Source: Blasia pusilla
Lineage: Eukaryota; Marchantiophyta; Marchantiopsida; Blasiales
DNA length: 64,000 bases
Reading direction: 5' to 3'
Assembly: GCA_050084515.1 (NCBI GenBank)
Contig: CM114272.1
Span: 30,070,001 to 30,134,000, forward strand
Shown one piece after another: positions 30,205 through 39,765 of the stretch; positions within the stretch are counted from its first letter, which is position 1; each line of letters opens with the position of its first letter. The position numbers and the translations under genes were made by a program. The notes under the pieces are model-generated. The model worked only from the letters and a program-made list of their open reading frames with translations, ran no database searches and was not told the origin of the DNA.

Positions 30205-31425
30205 GTGACGACCTTAGCAGCATGTAGCAATGATATCACTGGGCCTAGTAATTTGATTGAGGGACATGTACATGGAGAGGATACTTCCATTCCTGACATT
30301 TCTATGGAGAGAAGTGTTATGGTAGCCGCATCATTCCGTGGAGGAGAGTTTTCGTTGTGGGGCTTGAGTGAGGAGCTTTCACAATTAGCAGATGAGCACG
30401 TGCAGACCGCGTGGAGCAAGGCATTTGCACCAGAGCATAACGGGTGTGAGAAACCTGAGGTAGCAGGGAGTGCTAGGATGACACCCTTGGATACCACACC
30501 CATTGTGTGGCGTATTCCAGAGGAGGATATTCAGGCGTTGGATCTTTTTGGAGGGATTACCATCGGGTTAGCTGTTGTTTTGCAAGCAGAAGTGCGAGTG
30601 CAGTAGTACCTGTATGTGGAGAATGATGATGTTGCAAGGCGCATCTCACTACGACATGTCGCGCAATTACGCCTACGTTTTCCCAAATTTTTGTCTGCGT
30701 CCGTGGTATAGGAGTATCAGAGTTTCCTACCGAGGGATATTTTGTTGCTAGGGGCGCAGAACTTGGAGCGGGTAGGGACCATTGATTTGGTCATTGAAGG
30801 TTGGCCATGTCAGGGTCAATCGAGTGTTGGACGAGGCATCGGGTTGGCTGACACTCGATCTAGGTTATTATGGGAGGAGGAGCATCAGTCCCGTTCTCTG
30901 GCTTCCATTCTAGAGAATGTACTGATCTTGGGCGATTCCATGTCACGAGTGATGACGAGTGCACATCATGTGCGTGCCTAGATCGGCCCATCATTAGTTT
31001 TAGATGCGGCGAGTGTGGGTTCTCGAGCATACAGCCCGCGTCTATGGTGGACCAACATGGTACCACACAAGGTATTACGGAGGGCATGAGCAAGAGTGGA
31101 GCGCCTCTCCCACTTGTTAGTGGATTCCATTCTTGATCCGGGTCGTCAATCACAGATAGTGAGGCACGATGATTGACCGCCGTTGACAGTGGTCAATAGG
31201 GTAGGCCGGCCGCGGGCAGCCTTTCCCATGTTTGTGAGTTTTTCCACTTCATATACATACAAGGAGGCCGGTCCTGACTTGGTTTGGGATGACCATGTTC
31301 AGAGGTTGGTGGAGCCCAACGCCTACGAGAAAGAGCGGGCGATGGGATTTCCCACAAGAGTGACGGCACTAACGTTAGCGTCAGAGGCATCACGACGACC
31401 TGAACTGCTTGACATGGATCTTTAG
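30205..31425 (+). pseudogene. Retroelement-borne C5-cytosine DNA methyltransferase domain
   Basis: A single frame of about 407 codons, broken only by stops (TAG 30,604; TAG 30,709; TAG 30,979; TGA 31,087; and one near 31,172), with no frameshift I can find. Motif I is ALDLFGGI..G at 30,538 (AdoMet binding). Motif II-like YLYVENDDVARR is near 30,607. Motif IV is EGWPCQGQSS, with its catalytic Cys at 30,808, followed by GRGIGLADTRSRLLWE. Motif VI is ILENV at 30,907. A SRAYSPRLWWTN block sits at about 31,022-31,056 (motif VIII region). The C-terminal block FPMFVSF, GPDLVWDD, VEPNAYEKERAMGFPT spans 31,210-31,360. The order and the ERAMGFP ending fit DNMT/DCM-type enzymes; PCQ-to-ENV spacing is about 35 residues, slightly short. 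It lies between protease and RT of the same element. The stops make this copy inactive; the family position (Dnmt3/DRM-like or bacterial DCM-like) cannot be fixed by eye. Confidence 0.82.
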
Positions 31426-31775
31426 CTTGGGAGTGGTTGAGGAGCGTCGGATGAGATCGCAACAGATCACAGCGGTTTTGTTGGTGAGCCCCATGCCTAC
31501 CGAGACGGTGGAGGCATTGGCTGGGGACGAGACTCGAGGAGATCGACACACCAAGGGAGATTGGGAGAGACACTCTTAGACTTCTTGGGATGTTTTGCAA
31601 GTACGCCAAGAGATGATAGCCACAACATCGAGCGTAGTTCTCGGCACTACATATGGAGGAGATCAGAGTTTGTAGTTGGTTGTAGGAGAGCGGCCAATTG
31701 TTGGTGTTCGAGACGGGGTTGCACCATAACAACCATCAATACCCGCACCGGAGAGTCCTACCGTAGTCACAATGG
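31425..31775 (+). other. Linker between methyltransferase and reverse transcriptase
   Basis: About 350 bp with frame changes. The part from about 31,680 on (TTGTAGGAGAGCGGCCAA onward) is where the inverted duplication begins. The corresponding region of G3 is 58,380-58,680. No known domain seen. Confidence 0.5.
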
Positions 31776-32750
31776 AGATTTGGAAGCCAGATATGGGCCT
31801 TGAGTTAACAAGAGAAGAACGGCGCCGAATACATCAGTTCCTTAGGAGTTATAGGAGCCACTTTGCGTTTAGCATGGAGGATTTGGGTACTGTGAAGGGA
31901 CCAAGGATCCGCATTGAGTTGTCGAGTGATACGCCAATCTTCCAACAACCCTACAGGTACAGTGATATGGAGAAGGCTCTGATTCAGAGTAGGAGCTAGG
32001 ACTTGGTTGGAGCAGGACTAATGGAGATATCGCATGGGGAGTATGCATCTGCGATTGTCATGTTTGCCAAGAAGGATGTGCATGGAAACATGACGGATAG
32101 GCGACTGTGTGGGGATTATCGACTTATCAATCGGTTAACGAAGCCCGATAGGTATGCCATACCCACTATTGAGGCATCTTTGATGCGATTGGTCACGCAA
32201 AGATCTTTAGTTCATTGGATTTGCGAGCCGAATACCATAAGCTACTCCTTAGATTGGTGGACAGGAAAAATTCGGCATTCTGGGGCATCGATCCTCACGG
32301 GAAGGATTATTTATAAAACTGGCGGTTCTTACCATTTGGGTTAAAGAATACTCGGGCTGAGTTTTAGAGGGTCATGGATAGGATCTTGGCAGGTCTAGAT
32401 TTTTCTAGGTGTTATATTGATGACATCGTAGTCTTAGTGCCACGGTTGAAGAGCATGAGCGACATCTAGAGGAGGTGTTTCGATGATTGCAATTACATGG
32501 GCTGAAGCTACGTCTAGGCAAGTGTAAGTTCTTCTACGACTAGATTGAGTACTTGGGTCATACGATATACCCAGGTGGCCTTAGTGTTCAAGTAGACAAA
32601 GTAGAGACTATTTCACGCATTCCACGTTCTACAAATGTGAGCTGCGTTCGTGCATTCATGGGATTGGCAAACTTCTATCAGCGGTACGTCGAGGGATTCA
32701 GCTCGATTGCGAAGTCACTAAGATGGATCATGAGTGGCAGTGGGGGATGA
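31772..32750 (+). pseudogene. Gypsy reverse transcriptase (G5)
   Basis: N-terminal part LTREERRRIHQFLRSYRSHF at 31,799. Palm with VGAGLMEISHGEYASAIVMF, CGDYRLINRLTKPDRYAIPT and, after a frameshift near 32,172, FSSLDL (first Asp). The YIDD box (second and third Asp) is at 32,413-32,424. The thumb-connection block RSTNVSCVRAFMGLANFYQR is at 32,620-32,680. Stops include TAG at 31,997 and TAG at 32,365, the latter replacing the Gln of an EFQRVMD-type block. All three catalytic Asp codons survive although the frame does not. Confidence 0.88.
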
Positions 32751-32840
32751 GCAAGAGCGAGCATTTTAGCTGCTCAAGGACAGATTGACGTCCGCGCCCA
32801 ATTAGGGGGCGTCCTTTCCAGTTGCTCAGAGATTTGGAGC

Positions 32841-33170
32841 ATGTTGGGGCTTGGAGCGGTGCTCATCCAACATGATGATGAGGATAGAGAGTTTATCGTG
32901 GCTTACGCTAGCCATTCGAACAACGTTGTACAGGCGAAGTACAGCTCGTATGAGGATGAGTGCTTGGCTAGGATGTGGGCTGTCGCATATTTAAGGTGTT
33001 ACTTATTCTGTAACTCCTTTACCATCATCACTCATCATCCAGCACTAGCGTGGTTTATGGAGTCCGATAATCTTACGGGGAAGCTTGCGAGATAGGCTCC
33101 ATTACTGCAGGAGTACGATTTTCAGATGGTACATAGACCTTGGGACGCTCAACCAGGATGCAGATGGGTT
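32841..33170 (+). pseudogene. Gypsy RNase H (G5)
   Basis: 84 open codons begin with MLGLGAVLIQHDDEDREFIV and continue through VVQAKYSSYEDECLARMWAV to LTGKLAR, then TAG where relatives have Trp (LSRWALLLEE in G2). The LNQDADGLSRN ending follows in another frame at 33,150. It degrades the RNA of RNA-DNA hybrids in live elements. Confidence 0.85.
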
Positions 33171-33299
33171 GAGTCGTAACCCATGCTTAATTGAGCAAGA
33201 TACGACTATAGCTCGATGGCATGGAGAGAGTGATGAGGAGTCGATTGCCAAGATGGCACGCGCGTCGCCTATTTAGGCTTGTTGGCTATGAAGAGCCAA

Positions 33300-34060
33300 T
33301 GTGGAGACTTTGATAGCGAGGTGTGATGGAGAGTCCTTGGATCTTGAGGCCAGTGAGGAGATGACAAGTGGCCGAGATATTCACGATGATGGAGTAGTCT
33401 TGGAGTATCTGCGTACTAGCAACGGATCGAGCATAATGGATACTAGAGAGCGGGATCGGGTCCTACAACGGGCCAGACGGTTCTGCTGGGAGGGGACACA
33501 TATGTTGCGAGTGTGGGAGGATGGTAGAGGGCGTGTAGTGCCTCATCCTTTGATGCGTCATGCCCACAAGAAATTGGATCATTTTGGAGTGAAGCGGACA
33601 TATAGCTTGCTTCCGATTCAGTATTGGTAGCGAGGCATGCAGACTAACGTTCAACAGTTTGTTGCATGGTGTGTGATCAAGTCCAAGTATCCTTCAATGC
33701 TCCAACTTCACAATTGCATTCACTTTTGATCATGGGTTTTATGTTATAAATGGAGTTTGGATTTTGTAGGACCTTTGCCTTTGACAGAGGGCCATAGTGG
33801 TTATGTGTTGGTGATGGTCGAGCACTTCTCGAAGTGAATAGAGTTGGTTGCATCATCTCACAAACCGAGTGAGGGAGTAGCGTATGCCTCCGTAGATCGA
33901 GTGCTAAGTCATTACGGCACACCAGCTAAGGTGTTGACAGACTAGGGTATAGAGTTCCACGGGAAGTTTCACACTTTGTGTGATCAGGCACTACTGATCG
34001 ACCGCCACACTACTTCGCGAGATCATCTTGAGACCGTTTTCTGGACGGGGAGTACCGTTT
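33300..34060 (+). pseudogene. Gypsy integrase, truncated (G5)
   Basis: 33,301-33,630 is open for 109 codons through the zinc-binding approach HPLMRHAHKKLDHFGVKRTY. The core follows: first catalytic Asp at 33,760 in WSLDFVGPLPLTEGHSG, then RVLSHYGTPAKVLTD with the second Asp, and TAG at 33,943 in place of the Gln of DQG. The sequence stops matching integrase at about 34,050, before the catalytic Glu, so the truncation predates the inverted duplication. Confidence 0.85.
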
Positions 34061-34450
34061 TCTCCTAGGATTGGGGGAATAGTCTCTCCATCCTAGGATC
34101 TCTCCCTCCTGTCTATGAAGGATATCTAGATGAATCCTCCTTAAAACAATAATGGCGTCTAACCACTCCACATATTGTGTGGCTTGGAGAATAGTCTCTC
34201 CTCCGAGCATCTCCACTAGCAACCTAATATTTCCCACTACATGGGATTCAATGATTCATGAGCATGTAAATTCTAAATCTTTTATGTTTCCAGTGAGCAT
34301 GTAGATTCTCAATCTTTTATGTTTCCAGTTAAGAACTTCCATAGGATTAGGGAATTACGAATTGCTTACTAGGGTTTAGTAGTATCCCAAATTTCTTAGA
34401 AGCTTGCTTTTATTTTAGAAGTCCCCAAGAGAACTGGAACTCTCTTTTAG
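34060..34450 (-). repeat. Inverted piece of module T in the right arm
   Basis: Reverse complement of module T (landmarks CTAGATAGGAGGG-type and AAACCCTAGTAAG-type words). The word TAAATTCTAAATCTTTTATGT and its variant occur twice in tandem at about 34,268-34,330. Confidence 0.55.
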
Positions 34451-35280
34451 TGGATAGTGAGACATTTGACTTACTTACCTTCGACAAGAAAATCACTTTT
34501 TTCCAACCTCGAGATAAGATAAGAAACTTACTATATTTACAGTTTACTGCTACCGGGGAGTGCTAATGTGCATTCGAGAAGCTGAAGAAGTGAAGCAGGT
34601 TATAGGAGTCGGCAGTGAGAATGGATTCATTTTCATAAGCATCTGAGATGACGATCAGGCATGATTCTTTTTTAAAAATTGAACTTCACGCTCTCGGTTC
34701 TCCGATTCATAATCGGGCGAAGCAAAATTTGCTCATCAGTGGACGGGTGGTGTGGTGGGTGTTTGTTTTCTTGGTTTGTTTGCTTTGTTTTTTTTTCAGC
34801 ACTTTTGATTCGATGGTGTGCGAGTTTCTGGAGCCGATTTGGTGCCGATTTGAGATCAGAGCTCCCGCCAAAGCCGAGTACGCTTCTCGTGATTCTTTTG
34901 CTGCTCACGAACAGCAAACAGGTGAAGAAGGATCTACTTCGGGCAGGGCAGGGCGTGGACATGTTACGGTGTTCTTGTGTGGTCTCAACTGCTTACAGTT
35001 CGTGCTTACAATTCGTGACTGTTGTGCAGTTTTAGCCGGAATTTGTCCTGAACAGACAAATCAGGTTGATATGGCCCAAAAGTCACAAACTGTAAGCGGT
35101 GAGAAAGGAAACTACTTGGTCCCCTCCTCTAGCAGACGAGACTAGTGGGTTTCAAATCACTCGCTTTCTTTCCTGCACTGCGGCTGCTCCAATGATGTCT
35201 ACTTCTGGCCAGAATTTGGCTGACACTCTCTCCGATTTCTTCTCTCTACCTACAAGACTCAGTCACTTATTCCTCACTTG
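34450..35280 (+). other. Unshared insertion in the right arm, no recognised gene
   Basis: Present only here. A 165-codon plus-strand frame, 34,648-35,145, contains a hydrophobic run (VWWVFVFLVCLLCFFF) that could be one membrane span. The overlapping frames and T-rich composition make chance likely, and I recognise no domain. The edges carry CCTCACTTG and GTGAGC words, as if a short shared GTGAG sequence was used in the rearrangement. Confidence 0.3.
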
Positions 35281-35439
35281 AAGAATAAGAAGTTGTTCCT
35301 TAGGATATGAAAGGACTTCAAGGGATATATCCATAGCCATCTTATTAAATGGCTATTAGTGATCCTAGTATCAATTGGGATCCTCCACAAGTTAAAAAAG
35401 TCAGTTGTTTTCCTGCATGATGGAGCTCCAACAAAGGGC

Positions 35440-36070
35440 TTAGCCTTTCTCCACTCTGAAATCCAAGATCAAGCTCGATCTCCTCATCGTACGTAACCAC
35501 CTTTGTAAAGGATTTCAGAAAGTTTGATGCTACGGCAAACTTTTCTCAATTCCTTTCACGTCCATTCACTCGGAAATTCTTAACAGATTCTTGATGGATG
35601 CTTCAGATCTAGAGAGTGTAGAGCATGCTCGCTTAGTGAGGTCTAGAATGGAAAGGCACAGGAAGAAGTAACAATCAGATCTGATGGCACATACAGAATG
35701 AATGATAGGAGGCATGCAAAATTCTAGAAGAAGATGGTGAAGCCAAAAAGAGCTGAAACAAACGCGAAAGGAAAAAAAACTAGTCATTCTACTGAGTACA
35801 TTTCTTAGACCAAAATTTTGTTCTATGGAGCAAAATTGAAAAAATACTCAAAATCCTCAAGTCTGTACAATGATTTTGAAGTCAAGATCGAGTGTATAGT
35901 TGCCTGCCATGTCTGGCCTGCAGAAAGGCACTCGTGACTGTCCTGGATTCCTCAAGGCAAAAAGGATGTGGTACTAGCTAGCAATCACACTAACAAAACG
36001 AAAATTGAAATCCTCATATCTGTACAACGATTTAGTGAAGTTCATAGCTTCCTGTCTAGTAGCAAAGGTC
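35440..36070 (-). repeat. Module U with 3'-flank landmarks, plus-strand version in the right arm
   Basis: Mirror of 23.9-24.65 kb. Read on the plus strand it has the exon remnant RKFLTDS..DASDLESVEHARL near 35,560-35,640 and, in another frame, EEVTIRSDGTYRMNDRRHA at 35,661-35,720. The trailing part to 36,070 matches the 3' flank of the SRA gene. Confidence 0.5.
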
Positions 36071-36109
36071 GAAAGCAATGTTGCCTGGCCCGGGTTCCTG
36101 ATCAAGGTG

Positions 36110-36400
36110 AAAAGTACCATGACGGGTTTGCGAATTCAGAAGCCTTGAACTCCTTCAGGCGAAGCGCACGGATCGTCTTCCTCTCTCCCGGAGGTAGGCC
36201 TCGATCATTCCAACGTCCCAAATTAGGAGGAACGACTTTGGTTCTCATGGTCTCCGCTCGCACCACAAGATGGCAGAACGTTGGCACTCCCCTTCGAAGT
36301 GTGACTAACAGAGCTCGGGTTCTCCTCCTCATATTCCTCCCACCACTAAGCGCTGCTGATCACGAGGTCGCTTCGAAACTCCCCTGCCCACATATTTAAG
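36110..36400 (-). pseudogene. SRA-gene 5' end fragment (copy P4)
   Basis: 76 open codons on the minus strand contain FCHLVVRAETMRTKVVPPNL and PPGERKTIRALRLKEFKASE, matching the first 60 or so residues after the preferred start of the intact gene. The rest of the gene is gone; it is joined at about 36,115 to the inverted-duplication arm. It shares with the intact gene the upstream repeats at 36,400-36,520. Confidence 0.7.
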
Positions 36401-36530
36401 TACTCCAAGCGCACGCCTAAGCAAGCTTTGCAACGAAAACGCTCCACTCCACTCCCATAACAATCCGAGCTGAGGCCTAAGCAAGCTTTGGAACGAAAAC
36501 GCTCCTCCCCTAACAATCTTACACACTCTC
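36400..36530 (-). promoter_or_regulatory. Two copies of the SRA upstream repeat
   Basis: Same CGCCTAAGCAAGCTTTG..ACGAAAACGCTCC unit as at 18,304-18,458. Confidence 0.5.
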
Positions 36531-36589
36531 GTGGAAGATAAGTCTGATTTAATTGACAACAGTACGAGCTATCCACCGCAAGCGTGCCT

Positions 36590-38065
36590 CCTCTCGAGCT
36601 AGCTCGCCTGCTGGACCGTCCTCTTCACCGGGAAAGCACTTTCGAGCTAACAAAGTCTCCTTGCGAGCCTACCAAACCACCGGCCACAGCAGAGACGACC
36701 CTCCGACTCTCTCGAACGTTCGAACGACTAGGAACGACGAACTTCGCACTACCTCTCGGCTCGCTGGTGTTCTTCGACGACGAGTTTCTTCGCGATTATG
36801 TGGGTCTGCAGTTCTCACCACGTCTCTCCGATGGAAGAATGTCCAGGGTTCCAGGATGAGCCTCTCCACTGGAGTCACGCCCTCTTTTGGGGCGGACAGG
36901 CAGATTTTGATACCATTGAATAATTTGGTGCTTTTCTTCCTTCGCCACCGACCATGCTTCCGTTTCTGGCACCGCCCGTGGACAGTCCGAGCTCGAGTCG
37001 CGCTGGAGCCTTTTATCACGCATTCAGGTCTGCATCCGAACGTAAACGTAGTGATTCCACTCGAGGTTCTGGAACCAGCAGCTCCGAATCTCCAAGCCTC
37101 GACGAGTGCCACGGGATGTCAGCTCGGTCAGAAGATCAAGGTCCTTAAAAGATTTGCATTCGGCCCCAACAAGCCTCGACGAGTGCCACGGGGTCTCAGC
37201 TCGGTCAGAAGATCAAGGTCCTTGAAAGATTTGCATTCGGCCCCAACACCGCGGTCCAGGCTTCGGAACGGGCGGTTTTGCGTTCTCCATCGAACTCCAT
37301 TCGAGTCATCTAGCGAGCAGCTCGCAGGAGGAACTAGTGGAGCAGATAATCCTGGCGTCTCAGAGACCTTGCCACAAGTCTCCGTGCACGACTGTCAATT
37401 TTGGAACCTGAAAATGATGATGCCGATATGAATGAGCCATCACTCCGGGATATTCTTCGCAGCCCAGCATATTTGGACGACTTGGAGGGTCTTATTCAGG
37501 TTGCGAATGAAGAGGACCAAGTGGAGGACTTTCCTGTTGCCTGTGGAGATTGCTCATGTTACTTCTCAAGCAGTTGGGAGGGATTCAGGTCGTATGGACA
37601 TCTATTCGTATGTAACTCCAGCCGAAGAAGAGGATTGAAATGCGACTGGCGCTCAACAAGGAAGAAGAAGACTGCATGTGGATTACTCGCAAGGGGGCAG
37701 CCGTGCGCTTTGACTAGAGCTCTGTCGACTGCAGTCGAAGGGGAGCCTTCGAATGACGCTCATGAGGATGCAGCGAAAGGTTGGTACCCACCCAATGCAC
37801 CGTCAATCGGAAACACGTTGGAGTTGGAGAACGATGCTCGTGGCGCTGATGGACCGAATCCCAGCGCAGGTATTCTTCCTTCTCCTGAGGAGATGACAAT
37901 GGTGAGGACAGGTTTCCTCTTCCGACGAAGATGATGGGAATTCCTCCGAAGATGACGAGGAACACGCTGCACGTGAGCGAGATCCAGACTTCCAGATTCT
38001 GGAGGCTGGGGATCCTCGAGCCAAAATGAAAGCACTCCTCACCAGTCCGAAGAAATCGTGAAGAT
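36590..38065 (+). pseudogene. SRA-gene N-terminal copy (P5), fused to a glyoxalase remnant
   Basis: Upstream GC-rich leader 36,590-36,850, then the extra coding block (PPVDSPSSSRAG, PNVNVVIPLEVLEPAAPNLQ). That is followed by a duplicated segment, the N-terminal block from 37,401 (NEPSLRDILRSPAYLDDLEG) and the acidic region; the frame changes several times. A 292-codon frame, 36,553-37,431, overlaps but runs across leader and out-of-frame sequence and is not kept in other copies, so I treat it as chance. The copy stops before the SRA domain at about 38,065, at the same position as P1 and P6. Confidence 0.7.
37088..37250 (+). repeat. Tandem duplication of ~77 bp in copy P5
   Basis: The segment from CAAGCCTCGACGAGTGCCAC to TTTGCATTCGGCCCCAAC occurs twice in a row. 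P1 and P6 have it once. Confidence 0.88.
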
Positions 38066-38069
38066 CATT

Positions 38070-38175
38070 TACTCAGAAGTGTGCAATAGAACTCCAACGA
38101 TCCGTCCAAATCGCCGCAGCAGTAGGCCACATGATTGATTCCCGTAAATTCCATCTTGCTGCTGTCCGCCAGAAA
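38070..38175 (-). pseudogene. Short glyoxalase-like remnant
   Basis: The minus strand carries the GINHVAYCC..LDGSLEFYC block with a one-base change (CGGCGATTTGG) and then runs into an SRA upstream repeat at about 38,175. The SRA-glyoxalase joint is identical to that at 3105 and 39,765. Confidence 0.6.
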
Positions 38176-38510
38176 ACGCTCCACTCCACTCCCCTAACAA
38201 TCCGAGCTGAGGCCTAAGCAAGCTTGGAACGAAAACGCTCCTCCCCTAACAATCTTACACACTCTCGTGGAAGATAAGTCTGATTTAATTGACAACAGTA
38301 CGAGCTATCCACCGCAAGCGTGCCTCCTCTCGAGCTAGCTCGCCTGCTGGACCGTCCTCTTCACCGGGAAAGCACTTTCGAGCTAACAAAGTCTCCTTGC
38401 GAGCCTTCCAAACCACCGGCCACAGCAGAGACGACCCTCCGACTCTCTCCGAACGCCCGAACGACTAGGAAGAAGGAAACGAACTTCGCACTACCTCTCG
38501 GCTCGCTGGT
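38175..38510 (+). promoter_or_regulatory. SRA-type upstream region preceding copy P6
   Basis: One and a half copies of the upstream repeat, then the GATAAGTCTGATTTAATTGA and AAAGCACTTTCGAGCTAAC blocks, nearly identical to 36.43-36.77 kb. With P5 this forms a direct tandem of leader plus N-terminal copy. Confidence 0.5.
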
Positions 38511-39765
38511 GTTCTTCGACGACGAGTTTCTTCGCGATTATGTGGGTCTGCAGTTCTGACCACGTCTCTACGATGGAAGAATGTCCAGAGTTCCAGGAGG
38601 AGCCTATCGATTTTGATTCCATTGAATAATTTGGTTTCGCCACCGACCATGCTTCCGTTTCTGGCACCGCCCGTGGACACTCCGAGCTCGAGTCGCGCCG
38701 GAGCCTTCTATCACGCATTACCTCCTGCGGGTAACTCTTCAGGTCTGCATCCGAACGTAAACGTAGTAATTCCACTCGAGGTTCTGGAACCAGCAGCTCC
38801 GAATCTCCAAGCCTTGACGAGTGCCACGGGATGTCAGCTCGGTCAGAAGATGAAGGTCCTTGAAAGATTTGCATTCGGCCCCAACACCGCGGTCCAGGCT
38901 TCGAAACGGGCGGTTTTGCGTTCTCCATCGAACTCCATTCGAGGCGTCTAGCGAGCAGCTCGCCGTCGTCTTATCAACGCAACGGGTCCTGATTCAGAAT
39001 TCGCAGACGGCTCGACAGATGCTACTGGTGGAGGAGCAGGAGGAACTAGTAGGAGCAGACAATCCTGGCGTCTCAGAGACCTTGCCACAAGTCTCCCTGC
39101 ACGACTGTCAATTTTGGAACCTGAAAATGATGATGCCGATATGAATGAGCCATCACTCCTGGATATTCTTCTCAGCCCCGTGCCAGCATATTTGGACGAC
39201 TTGGAGGGTCTTATTCATGTTGCGAATGAAGAGGACGAAGTGGAGGACTTTCCTGTCGCCTGTGGAGATTGCTCATGTTACTTCTCAAGCGTCCGCCATC
39301 ACTCATGCAGTTGGGAGGGATTCAGGTCGTATGGACATCTATTCGTATGTACCTCCAGCAGAAGAAGAGGATTGAAATGCAACTGACGCTCAACAAGGAA
39401 GAGGAAGACTACATGTGGATTACTCGCAAGGGGGCAGCCGTGCGCTTCGACTAGAGCTCTGTCGACTCCGTCGAAGGGGAGCCTTCGAATGACGCTCATC
39501 AGGATGCAGCGAAAGGTCAATCGGAAACACGTTGGAGTTGGAGGACGATGCTCGTGGCGCTGATGGACCGAATCCCAGCGCAGATGACACCGATGAGGAC
39601 AGGTTTCCTCTTCCGACGAAGTTGATGGGAATTCCTCCGAAGATGACGAGGAACACGCTGCACGTGAGCGAGATCTAGACTTCCAGATTCTGGGGATCCT
39701 CGAGCCAAAGTGAAAGCACTCCTCACCAAGTCCGAAGAAATCGTGAGGATCATTTACTCAGAAGT
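38510..39765 (+). pseudogene. SRA-gene N-terminal copy (P6)
   Basis: Best-kept version of the extra coding block: 38,613-38,951 is open for 112 codons (FLAPPVDTPSSSRAGAFYHA, GLHPNVNVVIPLEVLEPAAP, GCQLGQKMKVLERFAFGPN), then TAG. Beyond it the same frame continues through GPDSEFADGSTDATGGGAGG to the conserved ILEPENDDADMNEPSLLDIL at 39,114 and YLDDLEGLIHVANEEDEVED, before frameshifting. The conserved spine suggests the family once had a longer N-terminus than the intact gene at 16.5 kb. It ends at the glyoxalase joint, without an SRA domain. Confidence 0.72.

Larger units (their letters stand above)
27456..34060 (+). mobile_element. Ty3/gypsy element G5 carrying a DNA methyltransferase domain
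   Basis: The most complete element of the window. Order on the plus strand: gag (27.5-28.5 kb), zinc-knuckle region (28.6-28.8), protease (29.69-30.07), C5-cytosine methyltransferase-like domain (30.2-31.43), linker, reverse transcriptase (31.77-32.75), RNase H (32.84-33.17) and integrase (33.3-34.05), truncated before the catalytic Glu. RT before integrase is the Ty3/gypsy order. I found no paired LTRs, primer-binding site or polypurine tract; the 5' start coincides with the loop boundary of the inverted duplication at about 27,456. Many stops, most of which look like C-to-T or G-to-A changes, and several frameshifts make it inactive. Confidence 0.9.
31680..36120 (+). repeat. Right arm of the large inverted duplication
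   Basis: Mirror of 23,790-27,455; the 4.2-kb loop between the arms is gag-protease-methyltransferase of G5. It contains about 0.95 kb (34,300-35,280) that the left arm lacks. Confidence 0.85.

Noticed and set aside
34648-35145. 165-codon frame with a hydrophobic run as a membrane protein gene
   Set aside because: Single copy, T-rich, with equally long overlapping frames on both strands and no recognisable domain; kept only as a low-confidence remark.
36553-37431. 292-codon plus-strand open frame
   Set aside because: It runs through a GC-rich leader and then SRA N-terminal sequence in the wrong frame; the matching frame is not kept in copies P1 and P6.
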